A stretch of 64,000 nt of DNA from Chitinophaga eiseniae (lineage in GTDB: Bacteria; Bacteroidota; Bacteroidia; Chitinophagales; Chitinophagaceae): assembly GCF_012641265.1 (NCBI RefSeq), contig NZ_JABAHZ010000001.1, positions 1,807,446 through 1,871,445 on the forward strand. The letters are read 5' to 3'. The notes beneath the pieces are model-generated. The model had not been told where the DNA came from and searched no databases. It was given only the letters and a program-made list of their open reading frames with translations. A program made the position numbers and the translations under genes. This document shows positions 36,030-44,768 of this stretch, in pieces (position 1 is the first letter of the stretch; every line of letters starts with the position of its first letter).

Positions 36030-39000
36030 TCAGAACCGGAGGTTGGCGCCCAGTGAAAATTGTCTCGGCCTGGGATAACCGCCGGGATCAAATCCGCTGT
36101 AGATCTCAGGATTCAGTCCCTTATAAGCAGTCAGGTATCCCACGTTGTAGATGCTTCCGGAAATATTAAGGCCGGATACCCGGATGCGTTTGAGGAGGGC
36201 GCCGGGCAGCTCATAAGAAAGTGTGATCTCACGTAGTGCCAGGAAATCGCCTTTTTCATACATCACAGATACATCTGAATTATAACTACTGTTGTTTCCC
36301 AGGGTGGCATTGCGGAGGTAGTTCCGTTGCCCGTAATCGTAGTCGGCAAAGGAGAAGCGGGCATATTTTTTACCTTTATCGCCCTGCTGCTTCCATACAT
36401 CATCGGCCAGTGCCTGCGCAGGGGCACCTTCGTTGAAAGCGCGGCCCTGGCCCATAGAGCGGGCCAACGCGCCATTGCTGATCATATGTCCCAGGGCATA
36501 ATCCATGTTAATGCGCAATGAAATGCCTTTATAGGTGAAGGTGTTCTGGAGGCCGCCCATTTTATCGGGGTTACGGTAACCGATAAACACCTGGTCTTTG
36601 GTATCAATCACCCCATCGTTGTTAACATCTTCGAAGATAAAGTCACCACCCCGCTTACCTACCTTTATACCTTGCGGAGAAGCCAGGTTGTCCTTTATTT
36701 TAGCATTCCAGGCGGCTGCTTCTTCATCTGTGGCAAATACGCCCAGCGCGTGGTAACCATAAATCGCATAGGGACGCTCTCCTACGGCCAGGCCGCCGGC
36801 TTCCACCTCTTTACCCGCGGCTTTATCGTAGATGATATCGCCACCCTGGCGATTTTTAGCGCGACCGTTATCCGGTAGATCAGTGATGGTAGTTTTGTTG
36901 AAGGCGAAGGTAAAATTGGCGTTCCAGCTGAACGACGTTGTTTTGATCACCGTACCGCCTACCGCTACCTCGATACCCCGGTTGCGCAGCGAGCCATTGT
37001 TATAGGTGATATCCGGGAACGGCGCTTCCGATGGCAGTGGTTTGGTGGTCAGCCGGTCTTTCGTGAGCTTGCTGTAGTAATCCAGCGATAGGTTCAGGCG
37101 ATTATTGAAAAATCCTGCATCGACCGCAATATCGGTGGTGACGGTAGATTCCCAGCGTAGCCTGGGATTGGAAAGGCCTGCGCGAACAATGCCTGAGTTA
37201 AGCGCATAGCTGGCGGGGTTGTAATCGCCATAAGTATCGGCAATGCTAAGCCCGCTCAATCCGGCGGCCCCCCAGCTGGCGCGCAGTTTCAGGCTACTAA
37301 CCTTACGGCTATGCCAGAAGCGTTCCTGGTCTATGTTCCAGCCGGCGGAGACGGATGGAAAGAACGCATATTTATTACCGGGTGCAAAGTTGGAGAATCC
37401 ATCATAGCGCAGCGAGCCGCCCAGCAGGTAACGCATTTTATAATCGTAGCTGAACTGCCCGAAAAGGCTGGCTGAACGGCTTTCTCCCAATCCTGTACGG
37501 AAGTCGACCACATTGCTGACCACCTGGCCGTTTATGATGGTGGTAGGATCTTCCTCTATCGTATATACGTAGTCGTTAGCCGCCCGCTGTGAACCCATGT
37601 CTTTTTCGTGGTTGGTATTGCGGGTAAAGTTCATCCCGGCCAGTGCGGAGAAGTGGTGATTATCCTGTACGTTGAAATCGTATTGCAGCACCTGGTCCAG
37701 CATCAGCTGCCGGGAAGCATTGGTATAGTCGTCTTTCCAGCGCAGCATGGAAGGCTGGATTTCGTCGGATGGGGTAGCCTTGCGCATAAACAATTCTGTA
37801 TAGTCTTCCAGCATATAGGAAAGAGACGGGCGCCAGTGCAGCCCTTTAATGATAGTAAGATCAGCGCCCACGCGGCTCACCAGTCGTTCGGTATTAGTGC
37901 GCATATCGTCGTATTTCAGCGTATGAAAGCGGTTACGCACCGTATAAAGTTCCCCTGGTGCGGGATTGCCATCATCTTTATAAATACGGATCAATGGCGT
38001 GATACGGATAGCGCGTACCAGGTCGTTCTGGTAGGCATCCACGTAATTGGGTATCACGTTCTGATAGTTGATCATGAATTCGAGCCGTAGGTTATCCGAT
38101 GCGCGGTAGCCGAAATTGCCGAGTGCATTATAGCGTTGGTACCGGGTACCTACCAACACGCCTTTCTGGTTGGTGTAACCCATAGAAAAGTTATAATCCG
38201 CTTTATCGGTACCACCACTGAGTGTTACGTTATCGGTATTGCTGATACCGGTGTTCCAGAGCATGTCCTGGTAATGGTTATCTGCAAACAGGAGTTTGGT
38301 TCCCGGGTTGATGGGATCGTCCATCGTTTGCCAACCATGCGCGAGGAGGTTGTCTACATAGGCTTGTCCTTCTACCTGCACAATATTGTCATAGAGCGCA
38401 GTGAGATAGGTACTCTTTCCATACTGGCCCTTTTGCGTAAATTTCTTTGTACCGGCAGAGAAGCCACCATTATACAGCAGGTTGTTTTTGTCGAGTGCAT
38501 CGCTGGTGGCGGCAACAGTGGTACGTGCCAGGCGCAGATAGTCGGCTGCGCTGAGGTAATCGTAATCCCTGGCTTGTGTTTCCCAGGTGGTACGGTGATT
38601 GAGCGTAACGGTGGATTTAGTATTCAGTTTTCCCCGTTTGGTTTTTATCACAATAACGCCGTTGGCGCCCCGGGCGCCATAGATGGCGGTGGAAGCCGCA
38701 TCTTTCATCACCTGCAGGGATTCGATATCATCCGGGTTGACGTCGTTGATAGTGCGGAAAACACCATCTATTACCACGAGGGGATTAGTGCCCTCCACGC
38801 TGCCCAGCTGGGCGCCGTTGTTGTTGCCGAGGCCGGAACCATACACATTGGGCTTCGTCCCTCCGCGGATAATAATGTTGGCGGCGCCGATGCCTGGTTG
38901 TCCCTGGTTGACAGGAATAGATACCCCTGCCACCTTGCCCTGCATGGCCTGCACGGGATTAGGATTGGGATTGTTCTTCAGTTCGGCTACGTCCATTTTA

Positions 39001-39380
39001 GCAATGGCTGCGGTATTCTTTTTCACCGATTGCTCCGTATAACCGACTATCAGTACTTCCCCCAATTGGGAGGATGAGGTGGCCAGTGTGATGTTGATCA
39101 ACGACCGGTTGTTGACCGGTACTATCCTGGCGGAATAGTTCATCATACGGAACAGCAGGGTGTCGTTACCGGAAGGTAACCGCAACGTAAAGTGGCCATC
39201 GGCGCCTGTAGCGGTGCCCGTACCTGTTTTTCCTTTTACCGCTATGCTTACTCCTATCAGCGGTTCATGCGTGGTAGCATCTTTTACGGATCCTGTTACA
39301 GTAAATCCGCCATTCTGGCCAAAGCTTTCCTTTACCCCCGATAATAGCAGGAGGCAGCAACAAAGTTTTAATAACCTCAT
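36030..39380 (-). CDS. SusC family TonB-linked transporter of the sialic acid locus (NanO-like)
   Basis: A 1116-residue outer-membrane protein with signal peptide (ending ESFG-Q), a carboxypeptidase-regulatory-like domain (TVTGSVKDATTHEPLIGVSI), the SusC signature LGEVLIVGYTEQSVKKNT, plug motifs NPLVVIDGVFR and LQVMKDAASTAIYGARGANG, and a C-terminal barrel ending LGANLRF. It is the first gene of the sialic acid operon and should import released sialic acid with TonB energy. A candidate operator lies about 130 bp upstream. Confidence 0.92.
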   Translation of the reverse strand: MRLLKLCCCLLLLSGVKESFGQNGGFTVTGSVKDATTHEPLIGVSIAVKGKTGTGTATGADGHFTLRLPSGNDTLLFRMMNYSARIVPVNNRSLINITLATSSSQLGEVLIVGYTEQSVKKNTAAIAKMDVAELKNNPNPNPVQAMQGKVAGVSIPVNQGQPGIGAANIIIRGGTKPNVYGSGLGNNNGAQLGSVEGTNPLVVIDGVFRTINDVNPDDIESLQVMKDAASTAIYGARGANGVIVIKTKRGKLNTKSTVTLNHRTTWETQARDYDYLSAADYLRLARTTVAATSDALDKNNLLYNGGFSAGTKKFTQKGQYGKSTYLTALYDNIVQVEGQAYVDNLLAHGWQTMDDPINPGTKLLFADNHYQDMLWNTGISNTDNVTLSGGTDKADYNFSMGYTNQKGVLVGTRYQRYNALGNFGYRASDNLRLEFMINYQNVIPNYVDAYQNDLVRAIRITPLIRIYKDDGNPAPGELYTVRNRFHTLKYDDMRTNTERLVSRVGADLTIIKGLHWRPSLSYMLEDYTELFMRKATPSDEIQPSMLRWKDDYTNASRQLMLDQVLQYDFNVQDNHHFSALAGMNFTRNTNHEKDMGSQRAANDYVYTIEEDPTTIINGQVVSNVVDFRTGLGESRSASLFGQFSYDYKMRYLLGGSLRYDGFSNFAPGNKYAFFPSVSAGWNIDQERFWHSRKVSSLKLRASWGAAGLSGLSIADTYGDYNPASYALNSGIVRAGLSNPRLRWESTVTTDIAVDAGFFNNRLNLSLDYYSKLTKDRLTTKPLPSEAPFPDITYNNGSLRNRGIEVAVGGTVIKTTSFSWNANFTFAFNKTTITDLPDNGRAKNRQGGDIIYDKAAGKEVEAGGLAVGERPYAIYGYHALGVFATDEEAAAWNAKIKDNLASPQGIKVGKRGGDFIFEDVNNDGVIDTKDQVFIGYRNPDKMGGLQNTFTYKGISLRINMDYALGHMISNGALARSMGQGRAFNEGAPAQALADDVWKQQGDKGKKYARFSFADYDYGQRNYLRNATLGNNSSYNSDVSVMYEKGDFLALREITLSYELPGALLKRIRVSGLNISGSIYNVGYLTAYKGLNPEIYSGFDPGGYPRPRQFSLGANLRF

Positions 39381-39510
39381 TTGCGCGAGTTTAAATGTGA
39401 TGTATAGGTCCTTTTTTCACCACAGGAACAGATATGCGCAGACACGCATTATTCCTGAACGTGGAATCCAAGTCAATTCATAACGTAAAAATAGCATTAG
39501 TAGTTATGTT

Positions 39511-39527
39511 CTACATAATAAATGTAG
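39511..39527. promoter_or_regulatory. Candidate GntR/FCD operator upstream of the sialic acid operon
   Basis: CTACAT and ATGTAG form a perfect 6-bp inverted repeat with a 5-bp spacer, 131 bp upstream of the susC start and downstream of the regulator gene. FCD-type GntR proteins bind short inverted repeats of this size. Binding is inferred. Confidence 0.45.
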
Positions 39528-39573
39528 GAATTGTTTTTTGATTTCAAAATATTTAGGGAGAAAATTCCGGGGC

Positions 39574-39602
39574 AAAAAAAAAGCGGCGCAGGAAGCGCCG
39601 CT
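39574..39602 (-). terminator. Terminator of the GntR gene
   Basis: On the minus strand the arms 39595-39602 and 39582-39589 form an 8-bp G/C-rich stem with a 5-nt loop, followed by a run of at least eight T. It is 26 bp beyond the regulator stop. Confidence 0.88.
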
Positions 39603-39628
39603 GTCAATATGGTTTATCGTGAGTGAAC

Positions 39629-40327
39629 TCAGGGTTTGCTTTTCTGGTGTTGCAACCGGTCGAAGTGTGGCTGCAGGTGTGCCTGCATCCCGTCTTTGAA
39701 GTCCTTTACGGTGCCTTTGCGTAGTATTTTAACCAGGTCCTGGTGAGAAACCTTGCCGGAAACGCTCTTCCTGTTCTCCAATTTCATCACATAGCCGAAA
39801 ACCGGCAGCAGGAGGTTCTGGAAACGTTTCATCGTTTCATTCCCTGTCATTTCGTATAGCTTACCATGGAAGGCAATTTCATTGCTGATGCGGAAATGCT
39901 TGTCCTTCACTTCCCGGGCCACTATCTCGTCCAGTTCATCCAGGTCGGCGGGTGTTTTACGGAGAAACAGCAGATCGGCAATACCCATTTCCAGCACCAG
40001 CCGCAATTCAAACAGGTCTTGTAAGGTAGATTCGTCCATGATCTCGGGGGTCAGCACCTTTTCAAAAGTGCCCACGATATCGGGATTTGAGATGACCATG
40101 CCAGTCTTTTTCTTCGTTTCAATGATCCCCAGCATTTTGAACCGGCTGAGCGCTTCCCGTACCACATTCCGGCTAACGCCCAACGCTGCGGCCAGCTCCA
40201 GCTCTGTTGGCAGGGGATCGCCCGGCTTAAAATTTTCCTTTGCAAAATATTCGCGCAGACTGGCTTCTACCCTTTCCGCCATGGATCTGGAAGCAATTGG
40301 CTTTATACCGTTGACCATTGGTTTCAT
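39629..40327 (-). CDS. FCD-domain GntR family regulator
   Basis: A 232-residue protein with an N-terminal GntR winged helix (MAERVEASLREYFAKENFKP then GDPLPTELELAAALGVSRN and VVREALSRFKMLGIIETKK) and a C-terminal helical FCD effector domain (LFELRLVLEMGIADLLF; HGKLYEMTGNETMKRF). NanR-type sialic acid regulators belong to this family. It sits immediately upstream of the sialic acid operon with its own terminator, so control of that operon is likely. The ATG at 40327 is used; ATG at 40318 is also possible. Confidence 0.87.
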   Translation of the reverse strand: MKPMVNGIKPIASRSMAERVEASLREYFAKENFKPGDPLPTELELAAALGVSRNVVREALSRFKMLGIIETKKKTGMVISNPDIVGTFEKVLTPEIMDESTLQDLFELRLVLEMGIADLLFLRKTPADLDELDEIVAREVKDKHFRISNEIAFHGKLYEMTGNETMKRFQNLLLPVFGYVMKLENRKSVSGKVSHQDLVKILRKGTVKDFKDGMQAHLQPHFDRLQHQKSKP

Positions 40328-40409
40328 TTTTGTACTACAATTGAACAAATTTACATAATTGGGGAGATTTTCAAAAGCAGGCAGTTCTAAATAAGTTTAT
40401 AAAAATATT

Positions 40410-40442
40410 TAAACAAAATACCCCGATCCAAAGATCAGGGTA
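40410..40442 (-). terminator. Probable terminator of the membrane protein gene at 40505
   Basis: On the minus strand the arms 40433-40442 and 40419-40428 form a 10-bp stem with one G-U pair, followed by ATTTTGTTT. Confidence 0.55.
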
Positions 40443-40504
40443 CTTACTGGTCGATTTACAAATCGTTCATGCAGGTAATCAACTTGCGACTGTTTCAATC
40501 AGCA

Positions 40505-41260
40505 CTATTCCGGCAAAGGCGCTAAACGGGCATTAAAATAACCAGGTTGCTCATGCTCGAGCATATATAATTTCCGGAAAACTGCGGTATGCAAAAATAA
40601 GATGGTAGCCGGCGCAAAAGCAGGGAACCAAACAAACGGGAAGATGGTCATTTCCCGGAGGTTGCCATTGGCGCCAATCAAAACAGCCACCGTCAGGAGA
40701 TTGATGATATCCAGTATGCCAAAAATATTCCAGGCATAAACAGCTGCCTTTCGCCAGGGATGTTTATTGGCCACCATCCTGGCCACCGGCAACGCTAAAA
40801 TAGCGGTAATGATATCCCCCAGGTCGGCTGAAAAAGCAAATTTCGCCGGCAGCAGGTGATACCCGTACAGCATGATAAAAAAGATACCAAGTACCCGGAA
40901 TACATGAACGGCGATGAGCGATTCCAGGGTAATAGACCGAAGCAATGTTTTAAATAAACGGGTATTGCCAATAAAACCAAACAGGATAGCCATCAGCGGA
41001 AAACCTGCCCACACCATTACTTTGGGTGGAATGGCGTCCACATCAAACGCGCCCATTAAGGCGAATACCGAAACATAACTGAGATAAGTTACATAGAAGA
41101 TAATAATACCGAGTTGGATATTCTTTGCTTTCCGCGGCGTCATACCTGCATGCAGCGCAGCCTGTTTTACCGGTTTGCTGATAAAAATAATGGAGTAGAG
41201 AAAACCTGCAATAAATAGTATAATGGCCCAAAGTGGCATGGCCGATACGTAAGTTTCCAT
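40505..41260 (-). CDS. Hypothetical polytopic membrane protein
   Basis: A 251-residue protein with about seven transmembrane segments, the first at residues 8-28 (PLWAIILFIAGFLYSIIF). It contains the phrase FRVLGIFFIMLYGYHLLPAKFA and a conserved-looking GDIITAILALPVARM segment. I do not recognise the family and assign no function. It lies 82 bp downstream of a Crp-family regulator on the same strand. Confidence 0.6.
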   Translation of the reverse strand: METYVSAMPLWAIILFIAGFLYSIIFISKPVKQAALHAGMTPRKAKNIQLGIIIFYVTYLSYVSVFALMGAFDVDAIPPKVMVWAGFPLMAILFGFIGNTRLFKTLLRSITLESLIAVHVFRVLGIFFIMLYGYHLLPAKFAFSADLGDIITAILALPVARMVANKHPWRKAAVYAWNIFGILDIINLLTVAVLIGANGNLREMTIFPFVWFPAFAPATILFLHTAVFRKLYMLEHEQPGYFNARLAPLPE

Positions 41261-41342
41261 TTGACATCGTTTTAATGATAAGACAAAGGAAAATCAAATA
41301 TCCGGGCTTCTACTTCGCAAATGTCAAGAAATCAGGCAGCCC

Positions 41343-41924
41343 TTATTTTTTAGCAAACTCCTTTCTTATCCGGCTCAGCGAAGTATCGGCAATGCCCAGG
41401 TAAGAGGCGATATATTTTAACGGCACCTCCTGGAAAATTTCCGGGCTTGAACTGATCAAACGGCTGTAGCGTTGCTCTGCCGTTTCCTGCAGCATCGACA
41501 ACATTCTTTCTTTTAACTGGCTGTACTGTTCCACGATGTTTAGCCGGCCATACTCCCGGAACTCAGGGATAGTGTGGAAGTTGGCCTGCATATCTTCATA
41601 AGTCAGGTACCAGGTTTCACAATCGGTAACCGCCTGGATATACTCCTTTGCAGGATTGCTTTTAAAGAAGGAAAGCAGGTCGGCCGCAAAAGTATGCTTC
41701 AAATAAAATGCAGTGGTCACTTCGTTACCATCAAAATCATATGTATAAGCCCTGAGTGTGCCGCTCTCAATAAAATGCGTTTCGCTGCATACCTTGCCTT
41801 CCTTTAGCAGATACTCATTCTTGCCGATTTTCATCGGCTGGAACTTCTCCACCAACTGTGCTGCTTTGTCCCGGCTCATGGGTAAGATTCTCCGGACAAA
41901 CTGCATTAAATTATCCTTATCCAT
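41343..41924 (-). CDS. Crp/Fnr family transcriptional regulator
   Basis: A 193-residue protein with an N-terminal cyclic-nucleotide-binding-like beta-roll (EYLLKEGKVCSETHFIESGT then LRAYTYDFDGNEVTT) and a C-terminal helix-turn-helix (VPLKYIASYLGIADTSLSRI). No Fnr-type iron-sulfur cysteine cluster is visible. It is divergent from the small Cys-rich protein/TonB receptor genes and precedes the membrane protein gene. Confidence 0.85.
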   Translation of the reverse strand: MDKDNLMQFVRRILPMSRDKAAQLVEKFQPMKIGKNEYLLKEGKVCSETHFIESGTLRAYTYDFDGNEVTTAFYLKHTFAADLLSFFKSNPAKEYIQAVTDCETWYLTYEDMQANFHTIPEFREYGRLNIVEQYSQLKERMLSMLQETAEQRYSRLISSSPEIFQEVPLKYIASYLGIADTSLSRIRKEFAKK

Positions 41925-42033
41925 TACTTGTTATGTAGATTAGCTGTTAAGTAGCGATCATCTTGATGGGTAAAAGATACTGAATTTAGGGAGTCCATGT
42001 CCGCTACCCAAATGGTTTTTTGTCACATAATCG

Positions 42034-42041
42034 TATATTTG
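42034..42041 (+). promoter_or_regulatory. TATATTTG box close to the start of the Cys-rich protein gene
   Basis: TATATTTG fits the -7 consensus but ends only 5 bp before the ATG at 42047, so it would imply an almost leaderless transcript; the match may be accidental. Confidence 0.25.
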
Positions 42042-42046
42042 GCACG

Positions 42047-42379
42047 ATGAAATGGCTTGTTTATCTGTTTTCGTTATACGTGCTGCTGTTGACCGGTGTT
42101 CCTTGCGAAGCCGATGACGATTGCTGTAGTAATTTTACAGCACTAACGGAACACCAGGAATCCGGAACAGGTAAAAACCATAAACCAGTATCTCCCTGCT
42201 CTCCTTTCTTTGCCTGTGGGGCTATTCATGCAATAGTGGTACCTGAGCCCTACAGGGCAAAACCATTACTTTTACAGCCCGTAACCAACACGCATAGCGA
42301 TTACATCGAACCAGCACTACGCGATTTTCCTCCCTCTATCTGGCAACCGCCCAAACAAGCCTACACTATACAATTTTGA
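42047..42379 (+). CDS. Small secreted Cys-rich protein, DUF6660-like
   Basis: A 110-residue protein with an N-terminal signal peptide (LVYLFSLYVLLLTGVPC) followed by CEADDDCC and later SPCSPFFACGAI. Short Cys-rich proteins of this kind, DUF6660-like in my recollection, accompany TonB receptors and metal-transport genes in Bacteroidota, and this one directly precedes a TonB receptor gene. The paired cysteines could bind a metal or form disulfides. The ATG at 42047 starts the signal peptide; upstream frame codons are rejected. Confidence 0.6.
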   Translation: MKWLVYLFSLYVLLLTGVPCEADDDCCSNFTALTEHQESGTGKNHKPVSPCSPFFACGAIHAIVVPEPYRAKPLLLQPVTNTHSDYIEPALRDFPPSIWQPPKQAYTIQF

Positions 42380-42439
42380 TGACGGACGGGGGTCTTTTCC
42401 CGTAAGGATGTTTTATTGCTTAAACTTTGTATTCAGATA

Positions 42440-44602
42440 ATGAAATTTATATTTACCATGTTGCTCTTCGTGGCAGCCAATATATGCATGGGACAACATG
42501 CGTTTACCACTGTTATAAAAAATGCCGATACTAAAGAACGTTTACCTGGCGCCACCATTTTGTTTCCGGGCCTGAAGAAAGGCGGGCAAACGGATGTTAA
42601 CGGCCTTATCACTATTACCGGCATCCCCGCTGGCCAGCACCAGGTTAAAGTCAGCTTCATGGGATTTAAAGCCCGTAGTGAAACGCTGACCTTTCCGTAT
42701 AACGATACCCTCATCCTATTACTGGAACCCGAAAGTGAAGAAATGGAAGAAGTGGTCATCAGTTCAACCCGCAGTACCCGAACCATCCAAAACATCCCAA
42801 CAAGAGTTGAGTTCATTGGAGGAGAGGAACTGGAAGAAAAAGGAAACATGAAGCCAGGCGATATCAGGATGATGCTCAACGAGAGTACAGGCATTCAAAC
42901 CCAACAAGTATCTGCCACTTCTGCCAACTCCAGCATTCGCATACAGGGACTTGACGGACGTTACACACAAATACTGAAGGATGGCTTTCCGCTGTATGCA
43001 GGTTTTTCCGGCGGATTAGGGCTATTACAAACGCCTCCACTGGATTTGAAGCAGGTAGAAGTTATCAAGGGAGCCTCTTCTACCCTGTATGGCGGAGGAG
43101 CCATCGCCGGATTGGTTAACCTGATCTCCAGAGAACCTACCGAAGAAAGGGAACTACGGTTCCTGGTGAATGGCACATCGGCCGGTGGGCTCGACCTGAG
43201 TGGCTTTTACGGGCAGAAATTTGAGAAGGTGGGACTAACCATTTTTGCTTCCCGGAACAGTAGCCGGCCTTATGATCCATCGGAAACGGGATTTACCGCG
43301 ATACCGAAAACGCAACGTTATATCTTCAATCCAAAACTGTTTGTATACTTTAGTCCGCAGACAAAAATGATGCTCGGAGTAAATACTACCTTTGAAGACC
43401 GCACGGGTGGGGATATTGCGTATATTAAAGGGCATGGCGATAATATTCATAGTTATTTTGAGCAAAACAAAAGTGATCGCTTCTCCACGCAGTTCTCTTT
43501 AGACCACCGGTTCAATGAGCATAGCGGTTTGACCATTAAGAACTCAGTGAACAATTTCAACCGCACTGTTACGATACCTGGTTATGTGTTCGACGGAAAA
43601 CAGTGGTCCACTTATTCAGAAGTTAACTATCATACCAATGGTGAGCGCGTGGATTGGGTAGCCGGCGCCAACTACTATACTGATCAGTTTATGGAGTATC
43701 CGAAAGACAATTTCCCTAAAAGAAATTATCTCCAGCAAACAATGGGGGCTTTTATACAAAACACGTGGAAGGCCACTGACTGGCTGCAGCTGGAAACCGG
43801 TGTTCGCGGGGACTACATTATAAATTACGGGTTTGCATTCCTGCCGCGGGTTTCTTCCCTGTTTAAATTTTCGGAGAAGTTTACCTCCCGGCTAGGTGGT
43901 GGTTTAGGCTATAAAACGCCAACCATTTTTACCGAAGAAACAGAGAAGTTACAATTCCGGTCAGTACTGCCTATCAGTTCAGATGCCAATAAACTGGAAC
44001 GATCTTACGGGGCTAACCTGGATTTCAACTATCGCACTTCGCTCTCTGACAAATTGAGTTTCAGTGTTAACCAACTGTTTTTCTACACCCGCATCAATGA
44101 TCCACTGTTGCTACAAAATGGAGCAAGCGGCCTTTATCAACTGGTGAATGCCGATGGCAACATTGACACCAGGGGATTGGAAACGAATGTCAAACTTGGA
44201 TACAAAGATTTCAAATTATTCGTGGGTTATACCTTCACGGATGCTGTTCTGCATGAGGGCGCTGTCAAAAGGCCCAACCCACTTACCGCGAAGCATCGGC
44301 TGAATAACATACTGATGTATGAAGTAGAAGAGAAATGGAAAATTGGCCTGGAAGCTTATTATTACAGTAAACAGGCGCTGAATGATGGTACCTCCGGGAA
44401 GCCCTACTGGACATTTGGTTTCATGGCAGAGAAATTATGGGAACATTTTTCATTATTCATCAACTTTGAAAACTTTACAGATACCCGGCAAACACGCTTC
44501 GACAGCATATATACAGGAACTGTTACTAATCCGGTATTCCGGGATATATATGCACCGCTGGATGGTATTGTAGTGAATGGAGGATTAAAAATCAAACTGT
44601 AA
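42440..44602 (+). CDS. TonB-dependent outer-membrane receptor
   Basis: A 720-residue receptor (not SusC-type: no SusC signature and no SusD partner). It has a signal peptide (ending CMG-Q), a carboxypeptidase-regulatory-like domain (LPGATILFPGLKKGGQTDVN), a plug (VVISSTRSTRTIQNIPTRVE; SIRIQGLDGRYTQILKDGFP; VEVIKGASSTLYGGGAIAGL) and a barrel ending NGGLKIKL. It resembles siderophore, vitamin B12 or metal-chelate receptors. The Cys-rich protein gene is 60 bp upstream, suggesting a two-gene unit. The ligand is unknown. Confidence 0.9.
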   Translation: MKFIFTMLLFVAANICMGQHAFTTVIKNADTKERLPGATILFPGLKKGGQTDVNGLITITGIPAGQHQVKVSFMGFKARSETLTFPYNDTLILLLEPESEEMEEVVISSTRSTRTIQNIPTRVEFIGGEELEEKGNMKPGDIRMMLNESTGIQTQQVSATSANSSIRIQGLDGRYTQILKDGFPLYAGFSGGLGLLQTPPLDLKQVEVIKGASSTLYGGGAIAGLVNLISREPTEERELRFLVNGTSAGGLDLSGFYGQKFEKVGLTIFASRNSSRPYDPSETGFTAIPKTQRYIFNPKLFVYFSPQTKMMLGVNTTFEDRTGGDIAYIKGHGDNIHSYFEQNKSDRFSTQFSLDHRFNEHSGLTIKNSVNNFNRTVTIPGYVFDGKQWSTYSEVNYHTNGERVDWVAGANYYTDQFMEYPKDNFPKRNYLQQTMGAFIQNTWKATDWLQLETGVRGDYIINYGFAFLPRVSSLFKFSEKFTSRLGGGLGYKTPTIFTEETEKLQFRSVLPISSDANKLERSYGANLDFNYRTSLSDKLSFSVNQLFFYTRINDPLLLQNGASGLYQLVNADGNIDTRGLETNVKLGYKDFKLFVGYTFTDAVLHEGAVKRPNPLTAKHRLNNILMYEVEEKWKIGLEAYYYSKQALNDGTSGKPYWTFGFMAEKLWEHFSLFINFENFTDTRQTRFDSIYTGTVTNPVFRDIYAPLDGIVVNGGLKIKL

Positions 44603-44614
44603 CTCAGTTTTTGG

Positions 44615-44650
44615 AAGGAAGGCCATGCCACGGCACGGCCTTCCTTTATT
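44615..44650 (+). terminator. Terminator of the TonB receptor gene
   Basis: Arms 44615-44624 and 44637-44646 form a perfect 10-bp stem followed by TTATT. An inner 4-bp stem (44626-44629 with 44632-44635) extends it. Confidence 0.8.
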
Positions 44651-44768
44651 ATGCAACGGACCTCCAATTACTCAATGCTGGAATTTTTTTCGATGCCATC
44701 AGTTTCAGGAGTAATTAAAAACCAGGGGGCACGCGAACCCTAAGCCCTGAAGATAATTTTCTGACCAC

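Noticed and set aside
38136..39077. 313-codon plus-strand frame antisense to the sialic acid susC gene
   Set aside because: Its translation has no family features and the opposite strand encodes a clear SusC; an antisense shadow of codon bias.
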